Source: a virus
IMG/VR virus record: IMGVR_UViG_3300009151_003179
Coordinates: 1 to 64,000 of that record
Direction: 5' to 3' (one strand)
DNA: 64,000 nt
Part shown: piece after piece, positions 43,486-51,549 of the stretch
Position numbering within the stretch: position 1 is the first letter of the stretch
How the letters are laid out: each line of letters begins with the position of its first letter
The notes under the pieces: generated by a model
The model's database searches: none
Told to the model about the DNA's origin: nothing
Seen by the model: the letters and a program-made list of their open reading frames with translations, nothing else
Translations under genes and position numbers: made by a program

Positions 43486-44651
43486 TAAAATGCTTTCAGT
43501 ATAATCATGTTCTCATTAAAGCGTCCATTGGGTGCTGTAGCAACTGCTTTAATATCTTTAAAATACTTACGTGCCGCAGGCTTACTACCCATTACTTCTT
43601 TAATCTGCTCAGCCGGTTTACGTAATGTCTTAACTTCACTTTGTGCGGTATCAAATCCGAGCAATGTATTACCTTTAACAGTAAATGCTTTACTGTAATC
43701 ATCAGCAATGTAATGATGTAACTTACGTTTTGCACTATCATAAATCCAAGCCTCACTAGCTCCATGTAATTTGATCGGACTAATGCTTGCCAAATCAAGT
43801 TTGCTTGCAGTATCTTTAAATACTTTTTGATATTTCAATTTAGCTACAATTTTCTCAACAGGCACAGCTTTACGTGCCCTAGGAGCTTTAGCGGCTTTCT
43901 TAACACTAATGTAACTGTTCAAATCATTGATAACCAATTCAATGAACTTAACAATGTTCTTAACTTGCGTTTTAGTTAAATGGTCGTAACCTTGCACTAG
44001 TTGTGCATCGGTACCTTTGAGTAACTCCTCAAACTCATTTTGTTTCTTTTTCCATACTTCAGTTAAAATACTGATATGTTGTGGCATCACATTCTTTTTA
44101 GCGACTTCATCCATAGGACGTAGTGTGTGCTTTGTAGGTGCACCAGATGTAATGAACTCATCAAACAATCCTTCAAGTTCACCACCAGCTTCACGTGCTT
44201 TGTCACGCAAAATTTCCTGAATGTTGGGTCGTGATGGTGCCTCAACTTCAACTTTTTCTTCTTCCGGTTTGTGTACTAACTTTAGCAAACGATTGATTTC
44301 GTTTTCAAGTGTTAGTTCCTCATGCTCGGTTAATGATAGTCCACGCAATTGCATACGTGCTAACCAGCACAATGTTAGTAAGAATTCATTTTCATGTATC
44401 TTACGCATAATCTTAGCATCAGTAGGACGTTTATTGTATTCCAAATATTGGGACAATAATTCTTTAGCGTCTTTCTTACCATAAAAACGATGATACCAAG
44501 TAAAACTACGCATCAATGCGACTCTACGTTTATCCTCATCTGGTTGTAGTACAAATAAGGGTTCATCCCCATAATGTTGTACATCTGCATCCCGAGGATT
44601 CAATGCTTTAACTAGACTATGGTCCTCTGTATTACGCTTACGTGTTGCCAT
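43485..44651 (-). CDS. Conserved T4-like protein, unknown
   Basis: 388 aa from the ATG at 44651 (MATRKRNTEDHSLVKALNPRDADVQ), preceded by AAGGAG. Helical N-terminal part (SFTWYHRFYGKKDAKELLSQYLEY), a basic stretch (KKAAKAPRARKAVPVEK) near 265 and a beta-rich C-terminus (AWIYDSAKRKLHHYIADDYSKAFTVKGNTLLGFD). I recall homologues in cyanophages without function; DNA or RNA binding is possible from the basic region. Coupled to mazG by TAATG. Confidence 0.8.
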   Translation of the reverse strand: MATRKRNTEDHSLVKALNPRDADVQHYGDEPLFVLQPDEDKRRVALMRSFTWYHRFYGKKDAKELLSQYLEYNKRPTDAKIMRKIHENEFLLTLCWLARMQLRGLSLTEHEELTLENEINRLLKLVHKPEEEKVEVEAPSRPNIQEILRDKAREAGGELEGLFDEFITSGAPTKHTLRPMDEVAKKNVMPQHISILTEVWKKKQNEFEELLKGTDAQLVQGYDHLTKTQVKNIVKFIELVINDLNSYISVKKAAKAPRARKAVPVEKIVAKLKYQKVFKDTASKLDLASISPIKLHGASEAWIYDSAKRKLHHYIADDYSKAFTVKGNTLLGFDTAQSEVKTLRKPAEQIKEVMGSKPAARKYFKDIKAVATAPNGRFNENMIILKAF

Positions 44652-44734
44652 TAGGCACTCCTTTGTATTGATTTTATTATTATAACATAACCCATATTTA
44701 TTGTCAACCTTAGGATTCAAGCGTAGGACATTGC

Positions 44735-44742
44735 GATAAATA
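44735..44742 (+). promoter_or_regulatory. Late promoter of gp14-gp15, leaderless arrangement
   Basis: GATAAATA, CTATT, ATG (44748). Matches the extended T4 late consensus (TATAAATACTATT) except the first base, and +1 falls on the ATG. Confidence 0.85.
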
Positions 44743-44747
44743 CTATT

Positions 44748-46442
44748 ATGCCAAAACTGTCACTATACCGCCCAAATAAACAAAATGATTATCGTTTCTT
44801 CGATAGGACAATATCCGAAGAATTACGTGTTGGCGGCACGGATTTATACATTCACAAGTATTTAGGTCCAACTAATCAAGGACCTAGTATTGATTATACT
44901 CAACCAGAATATGATAGTTTAAATCCTACTAATATTCAGGATCTATTATTCCTAGAGAATAGAGATAGAACATACGATCCAAACATTTATAGATTACGTG
45001 GTCACTATAATGTACAGAATTTAGACTTTGATTTAAGTCAATTTGGTTTATTTTTAAATAACGATATTATCTTTATCAATGTACATTATAATGATATGAT
45101 TGATATTGTTGGTCGCAAGTTAATGGTGGGTGATGTATTAGAATTACCTCACTTATTAGATTATAATCCATTAAAAGAAACTATCCCAGTAGCATTAAAA
45201 AGATTTTATAGTATTACTGATGCTAACTTTTCCAGTGAAGGATTTAGTCAAACATGGTATCCACATATGTGGCGTATTAAATGTGAACCATTAGTTGACA
45301 GTGAAGAATTTAGTCAAATATTAGCTGAACCAATTAACCAAGATAACTATTTAGGATTATGGGATAAAGATAAAACATATCCACCGGGTTATGTTATTAC
45401 ATTTGGTGATAAGAATTATGTCAGTAAAATAGAAGTACCTATTGGCATTATGCCACCAAATCCAACATATTGGGAGTTAGATACGGCATCAAATCTTAAA
45501 GATATTCTCGCTACTTATAATAAGAATATTGCAATTAATAATGCGGCATTGGAAGAGGCTAAACGTCTTGTACCTAAATCAGGATATGATAATAATAATT
45601 TATATATTGTGCCTACATATGGTGTATTTGAAACTGATACACAATTATCAGGTAAATATAATCAACCTGCACCACCTGTTAATGTTATAATATCAAACTT
45701 TGGTCCGCCTACTGCTACTGTACAAATGATGCGTTCTTCACAATATAGAAACGCTAGCCCAGTATTACGTATACCTGCTAATTCAGTAAAAACAATTTGG
45801 GATATGACACATGAAGGCGGTGCAATAGAACCTAGTGCAACGTTGTCATTACGATCAATGACCATTAAACCTACATTAACTGACACTGGTTCAGGTGCAG
45901 TATCAGGTGATATTGTATTGACACTTGATAGTATTGGCGTCATTACAGGACCATATGGTACAGCAGATAATACATATGCAACGGCTGACCAGAATCCAGA
46001 ATTACCAGGATTTACCGATGAGATAACACCAGACATGGACTTTAGAGCAGATTGTGATCCACGATTCCAATTCATTGCACGTAGTAGTCCAAGAAGTTTT
46101 GGATATACAACAGGTTACTTAGATGGTACAGGTGAAGCTCCAAATGGATTCCCAACAGGTGCTGGCATTAGTTTCCCGCAAAATCCTCAAGTAGGAGATT
46201 ATTTCTTACGTATAGATTATTTGCCACAATTACTATATCGTTGGGATGGTCAATTGTGGATAAGAATTTCACAAAATGTAAGAACAGATACCGGTATGAC
46301 TACAGGAGATTTGTCACAACAATCTAGCTTCATAAATAATAGCAATGTAACAGTATTAACTGATGGCACAACTACTACACAGAAACAGGCATTGAGTACA
46401 ATACTTACAATTGCACCAGACACGATACCACCACAACCTTAA
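44748..46442 (+). CDS. gp14: Neck protein (gp14-like)
   Basis: 564 aa. N-terminal LSLYRPNKQNDYRFFDRTISEELRVGGTDLYIHKYLGP, LLFLENRDRTYDPNIYRLRGHYNVQN, DLSQFGLFLNNDIIFINVHYND, GRKLMVGDVLELPHL and FYSITDANFSSEGFSQTWYPHMWRIK follow the layout of T4 gp14 (256 aa) around its GKEPKEGDLIYFP motif. The C-terminal ~300 residues are an extra beta-rich part absent from T4. Directly precedes gp15 by 9 nt, as in T4. Gp14 binds gp13 to complete the head neck. Identification is family-level and moderate. Confidence 0.65.
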   Translation: MPKLSLYRPNKQNDYRFFDRTISEELRVGGTDLYIHKYLGPTNQGPSIDYTQPEYDSLNPTNIQDLLFLENRDRTYDPNIYRLRGHYNVQNLDFDLSQFGLFLNNDIIFINVHYNDMIDIVGRKLMVGDVLELPHLLDYNPLKETIPVALKRFYSITDANFSSEGFSQTWYPHMWRIKCEPLVDSEEFSQILAEPINQDNYLGLWDKDKTYPPGYVITFGDKNYVSKIEVPIGIMPPNPTYWELDTASNLKDILATYNKNIAINNAALEEAKRLVPKSGYDNNNLYIVPTYGVFETDTQLSGKYNQPAPPVNVIISNFGPPTATVQMMRSSQYRNASPVLRIPANSVKTIWDMTHEGGAIEPSATLSLRSMTIKPTLTDTGSGAVSGDIVLTLDSIGVITGPYGTADNTYATADQNPELPGFTDEITPDMDFRADCDPRFQFIARSSPRSFGYTTGYLDGTGEAPNGFPTGAGISFPQNPQVGDYFLRIDYLPQLLYRWDGQLWIRISQNVRTDTGMTTGDLSQQSSFINNSNVTVLTDGTTTTQKQALSTILTIAPDTIPPQP

Positions 46443-46451
46443 AGAATATAT

Positions 46452-47828
46452 ATGGCAGCTTTCTTCTATGATAATCAGGTACGCAGATTTTTAATTCAAT
46501 TTGCGAAAATTTTTTCCAATTGGGAAGTTACCAAAGGTAAAGATCCTGCAGGTAATGAGATATTTGTTCGTGTTCCTATTATGTATGGTGATAGTAGTAG
46601 ACAAGCTAGCACTATCATAGCTAATAACAGTGCAAGTAATTTGCCGAGTGCACCACTGATGACTTATTATATCAGTGGATTAGAATACGATCAAAAACGT
46701 ACACAGGACCCTACGTTCATTGATAAGATACAAGTTCGTCAACGTGCATACAATAATGACACACAAAATTATGAGCAAGTACAGGGGCAAGCATTTACAG
46801 TTGAAAGATTAATGCCCGTACCTTATACATTAAGAATAACAGTTGATTTATGGACTACTAATTATCAACAGAAATTGGAATTAGTTGAACAATTAGGCAC
46901 ATTGTTTAATCCATCATTAGAAATACAAAGTACTGATAACTTCATTGATTGGACAAGTTTAAGTGTTGTATATCAAGATGGTATAACATTTACCAGTCGC
47001 AGTATACCACAGGGTACAGGTAATCCTATTGATGTATTAAGTTGGAAATTTTATATGCCCATCTGGTTAAGCAATGCCGCTAAACTTAAAAAGATGGGTG
47101 TTATCGAAAAAGTTATTGCCAGTATCTTTAAAGGTCAAGCACTACAAGATATACAAGATGATGATTTGTTATTGGGTACTCGACAAAAGATTACACCATA
47201 TGGATACAAACTATTGTTGATAGGTAATAGACTTCAACTATTACCTGCTGATGAAGCATTTTATCCAAGCAATGAAAGTTTAGAATACCCTCCTCCACCT
47301 GACACAAGTTTATATTGGAGTAGTTTATTAAATGTATATGGAACATTACGTCCGGGTATCAGTCAAATATGGTTACAAAATCCATTTATGACCACTGATA
47401 TCGTAGGTACTATTGTTCCTGATCCATTAGATGATAGATTATTAATATATGATATCGATGCCGACACCCTGCCACAAAACACATTGGATCCTGTAGACAG
47501 TGTAATTAATCCAACAGTCACAGGACCAAACGCAGGGTTGCCTAGTCCTATTAACGGGCGTAGATATCTTATTGTAGAAGATATTGGTAGTCCAGACAAT
47601 ACTACCATAGCTTGGGGAAATTTAGTAGCCAATGCAAATGATATCATTGAATATGATGGTACATCAAGTGAATGGTTTGTATCATTTGATAGTCAACTGG
47701 CTACTACCATTGAATATGTAACTAACCTTACTACTGCCTTACAATATAGATTTGATTATATCAACAACGTATGGATGAAATCATTTGAAGGCTGGTACGA
47801 CCAGGGATCGTATTCAATTGTGATTTAA
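46452..47828 (+). CDS. gp15: Tail sheath stabiliser / tail completion protein (gp15)
   Basis: 458 aa. FFYDNQVRRFLIQFAKIFSNWEV, FVRVPIMYGDSSRQ, PLMTYYISGLEYDQKRTQDP and PVPYTLRITVDLWTTNYQQKLELVEQLGTLFNPSLEIQ parallel T4 gp15 (YFYNSSFRRYATLMGDLFSN, FIRVPITYAS, ELSIFTRYEDDMFQIVEQILPYFQP). Gp15 caps the completed tail and meets the neck. The C-terminal ~220 residues are an extension relative to T4. Weak AAAGA site; probably translated after gp14. Its last 15 nt overlap the converging GIY-YIG gene. Confidence 0.85.
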   Translation: MAAFFYDNQVRRFLIQFAKIFSNWEVTKGKDPAGNEIFVRVPIMYGDSSRQASTIIANNSASNLPSAPLMTYYISGLEYDQKRTQDPTFIDKIQVRQRAYNNDTQNYEQVQGQAFTVERLMPVPYTLRITVDLWTTNYQQKLELVEQLGTLFNPSLEIQSTDNFIDWTSLSVVYQDGITFTSRSIPQGTGNPIDVLSWKFYMPIWLSNAAKLKKMGVIEKVIASIFKGQALQDIQDDDLLLGTRQKITPYGYKLLLIGNRLQLLPADEAFYPSNESLEYPPPPDTSLYWSSLLNVYGTLRPGISQIWLQNPFMTTDIVGTIVPDPLDDRLLIYDIDADTLPQNTLDPVDSVINPTVTGPNAGLPSPINGRRYLIVEDIGSPDNTTIAWGNLVANANDIIEYDGTSSEWFVSFDSQLATTIEYVTNLTTALQYRFDYINNVWMKSFEGWYDQGSYSIVI

Positions 47829-48644
47829 TATAACTTCCCATCCAGCTAATGATTTAGTTTGCTTTCTAACCAAATTAGATGCTTGTGCATATTGTATACC
47901 CAATGTCCTGAGAAATAATGTCATTTCATAACAGGTTTCTTGTTTTATTTCTCCGGTAATCTTATTACGAAAGGTGAATGTCTCTTTAATTGCCCTAGCA
48001 TTGTTCAACCCTGAATTTTTTTCTTTGTTAATTTTCATTACTTTGGGCCTACTGTTTATTTCAATACTTATTCTACTTCTTTTTTCTTTTATTTCAGGAA
48101 GTTGATTTGTAATTGCAAGTGATTTTTTTCTTTTATCTATTGCATCCTGACTGAATGCTTTAATGAGCCTATTATGTTTTTTAACAGGATCGGCCTCTCT
48201 TTTTAGAGCAGCCATTCTACGTTTTTCTTTTGTTTCTGACAATAAATCTGTATTTTTTCTTTTTTCTTTTGCGGCTGAAAGATTAATAGCTTTTTTCATA
48301 TTTTCATTTCTTTTTATTGACACTGCAGGATCACTATAATTAATACCTTTACTATTTTTCTTATTAAGGTAATCATTGCGCTTAGCGGCATTAAGTCTAT
48401 CTAATACTCTTTTTTCCCAGTTCAACGCTTCATTAATTCTATTTTCATTAGTGAATGTATTTCTTATTTCTATAATACTAGGTACACCATTTTCTTTAAC
48501 ATAAGCGTTAACGTAATCACTGGATGTAAAATATGTTACGAATAGATCGGATGGGTGACAGTTTTTTGCGTATCTAACCCCATAATATTTCATTCCAGTA
48601 GACCACTCTAGATAATAGGTATATGGTACATTATAATATTGCAT
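47814..48644 (-). CDS. GIY-YIG-type homing endonuclease
   Basis: 276 aa. N-terminal YTYYLEWSTGMKYYGVRYAKNCHPSDLFVTYFTSSDYV is the divergent GIY-YIG nuclease head common in aquatic phages, with the catalytic EAxxWE-like helix in INEALNWEKRVL. The middle is very Lys/Arg/Glu-rich and the C-terminus (FRNKITGEIKQETCYEMTLFLRTLG) looks like a NUMOD DNA-binding repeat. It lies between gp15 and the NUDIX gene, in opposite direction to both, as expected of an inserted mobile gene. AAGGAT site and late promoter at 48661. Confidence 0.8.
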   Translation of the reverse strand: MQYYNVPYTYYLEWSTGMKYYGVRYAKNCHPSDLFVTYFTSSDYVNAYVKENGVPSIIEIRNTFTNENRINEALNWEKRVLDRLNAAKRNDYLNKKNSKGINYSDPAVSIKRNENMKKAINLSAAKEKRKNTDLLSETKEKRRMAALKREADPVKKHNRLIKAFSQDAIDKRKKSLAITNQLPEIKEKRSRISIEINSRPKVMKINKEKNSGLNNARAIKETFTFRNKITGEIKQETCYEMTLFLRTLGIQYAQASNLVRKQTKSLAGWEVILNHN

Positions 48645-48660
48645 GATTGATCCTTTTATA

Positions 48661-48668
48661 TATTTATC
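48661..48668 (-). promoter_or_regulatory. T4-type late promoter
   Basis: GATAAATATA, 16 nt before the ATG at 48644. Confidence 0.7.
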
Positions 48669-48721
48669 ATTAAGGTGATTATTCTATAAAAAGTAATTAT
48701 TCTATCGTCATCTAATACTGT

Positions 48722-48729
48722 GATAAATC
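48722..48729 (+). promoter_or_regulatory. Late-type promoter, leaderless arrangement
   Basis: GATAAATC, ATAGT, ATG (48735). Last base differs from consensus. Confidence 0.5.
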
Positions 48730-48734
48730 ATAGT

Positions 48735-49151
48735 ATGAGTAATATTTCTGCAGGTGTCTTTTTTTATTCCGGTACTACTAACCGTTTCTTATATCTATTA
48801 AGAAATGATAATAGAAACCCGGGTAACTGGGGAATACCTGGTGGTAAGATAGAAAGTGATGAAACATTACTTGAAGGACTACAACGTGAATGTATGGAAG
48901 AAATAAATTACTTTCCAAATCATGCTAAACTTGTGCCCATTCAAAAGTTTGTAAATAATACATTTACCTATCATACATTTTTTTGTAAAGTGTCAGAAGA
49001 ATTTACACCTATATTAAATGAAGAACATTGCGGTTATGCATGGGTAGGTGAGAAACAATATCCTAAACCATTACATCCGGGATTATTCAATACTGTTAAT
49101 TTTGATATTGTTCAATCTAAGTTAAATGCACTTACAAAAAAAGAGACCTAA
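48735..49151 (+). CDS. NUDIX hydrolase
   Basis: 138 aa from the ATG at 48735 (MSNISAGVFFYSGTTNRFLYLLR); a GTG five codons upstream overlaps the promoter box and is rejected. The NUDIX box is complete: GGKIESDETLLEGLQRECMEEINYF (Gx5Ex7REUxEE). Substrate unknown; phage NUDIX enzymes act on nucleoside diphosphate derivatives such as ADP-ribose, ApnA or damaged dNTPs. Its last residues (KKET) are encoded within a bidirectional terminator. Confidence 0.9.
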   Translation: MSNISAGVFFYSGTTNRFLYLLRNDNRNPGNWGIPGGKIESDETLLEGLQRECMEEINYFPNHAKLVPIQKFVNNTFTYHTFFCKVSEEFTPILNEEHCGYAWVGEKQYPKPLHPGLFNTVNFDIVQSKLNALTKKET

Positions 49152-49163
49152 GTCTCTTTTTTT
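49136..49163. terminator. Bidirectional terminator between NUDIX and the 49162 gene
   Basis: Twelve-base arms, AAAAAAAGAGAC and GTCTCTTTTTTT, around loop CTAA. A/T tails on both sides serve both converging genes. Confidence 0.9.
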
Positions 49164-49473
49164 ATTTTAGCAATTTTGCTATCGTATCGAATCCCAGTGA
49201 TCCTATTACAACACCAGCACCCATCATCATCCAGCGCCATTTTTCAAGTGCAGAAACTTTGTCAGACATAGACTTATGGGCGTTAGCACTAGCTTCTTTC
49301 ATTTCTTTTAGAAGCTGGTGTGTATCTTCGTTATTCTTCGCCATACAAACATTAACATCTTTGATATCAGCTTTGATTTCACTGATATCATTTGTGATGT
49401 TTTGTACTTGTACTTGAAGAACTGCGATTTCCGTTTCAGTCTTTGGCATTTTAATAGTTCTACCAGTTACCAT
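49162..49473 (-). CDS. Coiled-coil membrane protein (XhlA-like)
   Basis: 103 aa. A coiled-coil region (EIAVLQVQVQNITNDISEIKADIKDV ... LLKEMKEASANAHKSMSDKVSALEKW) is followed by one membrane segment WRWMMMGAGVVIGSLGFDTIAKLL. This layout matches small XhlA/haemolysin-type phage proteins found with lysis genes, but tail-associated roles are also possible. An internal ATG (49449) could be the true start. Follows the 49476 gene by 2 nt. Confidence 0.7.
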   Translation of the reverse strand: MVTGRTIKMPKTETEIAVLQVQVQNITNDISEIKADIKDVNVCMAKNNEDTHQLLKEMKEASANAHKSMSDKVSALEKWRWMMMGAGVVIGSLGFDTIAKLLK

Positions 49474-49475
49474 GA

Positions 49476-50864
49476 TTAAGCACTAGCAATAACTACGATT
49501 GGGTTAGGCTGACCTTCATATGTATTAGCGGCGTATGCTGTATTGAATGTAGCGATAACATCAGGATTAACACTATTAACAACAGCAGTACCTGTACCAG
49601 TACCTGTAGCTGTAGCAATAAATGTAACACCTGTCATATTACTTGCTGAACCACATAATGTCCAATTTGTCGTACCAGTACTATAAATTGTATACACTGT
49701 ACCTACACTTAATGAACCGGCTGCAACTTGCGTTGGGAACACTTCAGTGTTGTAATCATTAACACTTGAAACATATGCTGTAGCAGAGGCTGCATCAGTA
49801 GACAATATATTCATTGTATTTGGTGTCAATGCTGTGTTAGCAACATTGGCTGTATAGCATTGTGCAATTAAACCAGTTGTACCACCTTGTACTAGATACT
49901 TTGTCTTACCTTTTTGACGTAAGATGAAACCAGCTTCGTCATTTGCATATACAAAAGATGTGCCTGCATAATTTGCAGTAGAATTTGCAGCCAACACAGT
50001 AACGTCAATAGTAGCATTTGCCGCTGTTGTGCCGGTAGTAACTGCTTTCTGTGGACCATATTGTGAGGTTGAAACAGTAAATGCAGATGCGTTAGCAATA
50101 GCATCAACAAAGTATGTTGAACCTGCAATTAATCCGCCGGTAGTTGTATCAAACACAACTGGTGCACCCACAAACAATGTTTGTGCGTTTCCTGAAGTGC
50201 GAATAACGTTACCTGTAGCATTTGTGTTAGCAACAGCAACAGTAATATAACCTGTATTTGTATCAACAAAACCAACATTAATTGGTGTTGTCTGACCTGG
50301 AATACCAGTTGGTTGAAGAATTTGAACTGCTGATCCAACTGATAATGTATTTGCAAAATCAGTGCCGGCACCGTAGACATTCAAATTAGCTGTGTCACCA
50401 TAGATGATACCTGTACCAGAGATACCAATAGCTACTTGTGGTAGAACTTGTGATCCAACGATAGCTGTGTTACCACCAACTACACCATATGTGTTAGCGT
50501 TGTTTGACGGAAAGCCTGCACCACCTTCTGGGTTGTTGAAATATGCATCAACAACTTCAAATGATGCTTTAACAGTGCCACCAGTTGAATTAGACAATGA
50601 AGCCATTACACGTGGTTGAACACTTAGTTGTGTCGTTGAAACACTGAATGTAGTGTTTGATAGTATAGTATCAACATAATATAATGTGTTGGTTACTAAA
50701 CCACTAATGGCACCTGCGACTACAAATGACATACCAGATGCTATGCCAACAGTTGGACTAGTTGTTAGATTTCCACCTGAGATTGTAACGATACTGCCTG
50801 TTGTTGCTGTATCAGTGATTGTTAAGACTGCTTGAGCCTTTGCGATTTTTAGAGGACGTCCCAT
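49476..50864 (-). CDS. Beta-rich virion protein with YYVDTI/YFVDAI modules
   Basis: 462 aa, Thr/Val/Asn/Ala-rich. Two modules (GMSFVVAGAISGLVTNTLYYVDTILSNTTFSVSTTQ near 45-80 and GAPVVFDTTTGGLIAGSTYFVDAIANASAFTVSTSQ near 225-260) are copies of one unit, also seen in the 21214 and 22632 proteins. A GSLSVGTVYTIYSTGTTNWTLCGSASNMTGVTFIATATGTGTG segment near 390-430 is a further fibre-type motif. Preceded by an 85-nt structured leader and AAGGAAA. Probable fibre or capsid-surface protein. Confidence 0.7.
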   Translation of the reverse strand: MGRPLKIAKAQAVLTITDTATTGSIVTISGGNLTTSPTVGIASGMSFVVAGAISGLVTNTLYYVDTILSNTTFSVSTTQLSVQPRVMASLSNSTGGTVKASFEVVDAYFNNPEGGAGFPSNNANTYGVVGGNTAIVGSQVLPQVAIGISGTGIIYGDTANLNVYGAGTDFANTLSVGSAVQILQPTGIPGQTTPINVGFVDTNTGYITVAVANTNATGNVIRTSGNAQTLFVGAPVVFDTTTGGLIAGSTYFVDAIANASAFTVSTSQYGPQKAVTTGTTAANATIDVTVLAANSTANYAGTSFVYANDEAGFILRQKGKTKYLVQGGTTGLIAQCYTANVANTALTPNTMNILSTDAASATAYVSSVNDYNTEVFPTQVAAGSLSVGTVYTIYSTGTTNWTLCGSASNMTGVTFIATATGTGTGTAVVNSVNPDVIATFNTAYAANTYEGQPNPIVVIASA

Positions 50865-50949
50865 TTGTTTTTCCTTTGATAAAATTAGCGGGTTCTAGCC
50901 GCTACGCAGTGGGTAACTGCATAAACTCTCAGAATGAGAGTGTATGATG
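50865..50949 (-). promoter_or_regulatory. Structured 5' leader with three hairpins
   Basis: Between the late promoter and the ribosome site are three consecutive stem-loops: 7 bp with 3-nt loop (50925-50941), 5 bp with 5-nt loop (50906-50920), and 5 bp with 7-nt loop (50887-50903). Most leaders here are under 30 nt. It may stabilise the message, control translation, or end read-through from the gene upstream. Confidence 0.5.
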
Positions 50950-50957
50950 TATTTATC
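50950..50957 (-). promoter_or_regulatory. T4-type late promoter
   Basis: GATAAATACATC, 85 nt before the ATG at 50864. Confidence 0.75.
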
Positions 50958-50971
50958 AAATAAGGGTAAAA

Positions 50972-51523
50972 TTAACCAGTAAAGCTACCAGTTGGGCTGG
51001 TGTAACCACTTGTTCCTGTATTAGGATGAGGTGCGCCCAATTCAGTTATAGTAAACAATGTATTAGCTCCCGCTGTGGTTAGATAAGAAACAATGTTTCC
51101 TTGTCCAACTATGATACTGTTATTAACTGTGTTAGGAGGAATCAACTCACTATTTGCAGTAGCTATCGTATAAGGAACTCCGTAAGGATTGTATCTTGCA
51201 GTTGTGTTAGCAATGGCAACTGCGGAATTTGCAGTCAATGTTAAACTTGTGTTATTTGCAATGGCTGCTACAATACCTACATTTGCGCCTGTTGTATTAC
51301 CAATCCAACTACCAACAGCTAATTCAGTACTGAATGATGTACCTGCTCCGGTAACTGTTGCACTATTAGTTGCACAAGTTACATTTCCAGTCAATGCAAC
51401 GTTTGGGAAGCTTGTGGTAAACTGAATACCTACATTAGATGTAGCTATTCTAATTTTATCTGTCGCAATATTTGCGGAAGCTGCCGCTGTTGCGCTGTTT
51501 GCTGTATATGCGTATGATGCCAT
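50972..51523 (-). CDS. Beta-rich virion protein
   Basis: 183 aa, Ala/Asn/Thr-rich. Core IQFTTSFPNVALTGNVTCATNSATVTGAGTSFSTELAVGSWIGNTTGANVGIVAAIANNTSLTL: the VTGAGTSFSTELAVGSxI pattern is a fibre/head-fibre module also present, in altered form (GAGTDFANTLSVGSAV), in the 49476 protein. AGGAAT site and late promoter at 51541. Confidence 0.65.
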   Translation of the reverse strand: MASYAYTANSATAAASANIATDKIRIATSNVGIQFTTSFPNVALTGNVTCATNSATVTGAGTSFSTELAVGSWIGNTTGANVGIVAAIANNTSLTLTANSAVAIANTTARYNPYGVPYTIATANSELIPPNTVNNSIIVGQGNIVSYLTTAGANTLFTITELGAPHPNTGTSGYTSPTGSFTG

Positions 51524-51540
51524 TTTAAATTCCTATATCT

Positions 51541-51548
51541 TATTTATT
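51541..51548 (-). promoter_or_regulatory. Late promoter (AATAAATA)
   Basis: AATAAATAAG, 17 nt before the ATG at 51523. Confidence 0.55.
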
Positions 51549-51549
51549 C

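Noticed and set aside
45662-46075. 137-codon minus-strand open frame within gp14-like gene
   Set aside because: Antisense shadow of the gp14-like coding sequence, with no signals of its own.
50881-50945. tRNA-like string of hairpins with GGTTCTAGCC
   Set aside because: The stems are too short and wrongly spaced for a cloverleaf, there is no acceptor stem or anticodon arm, and the position fits a 5' leader.
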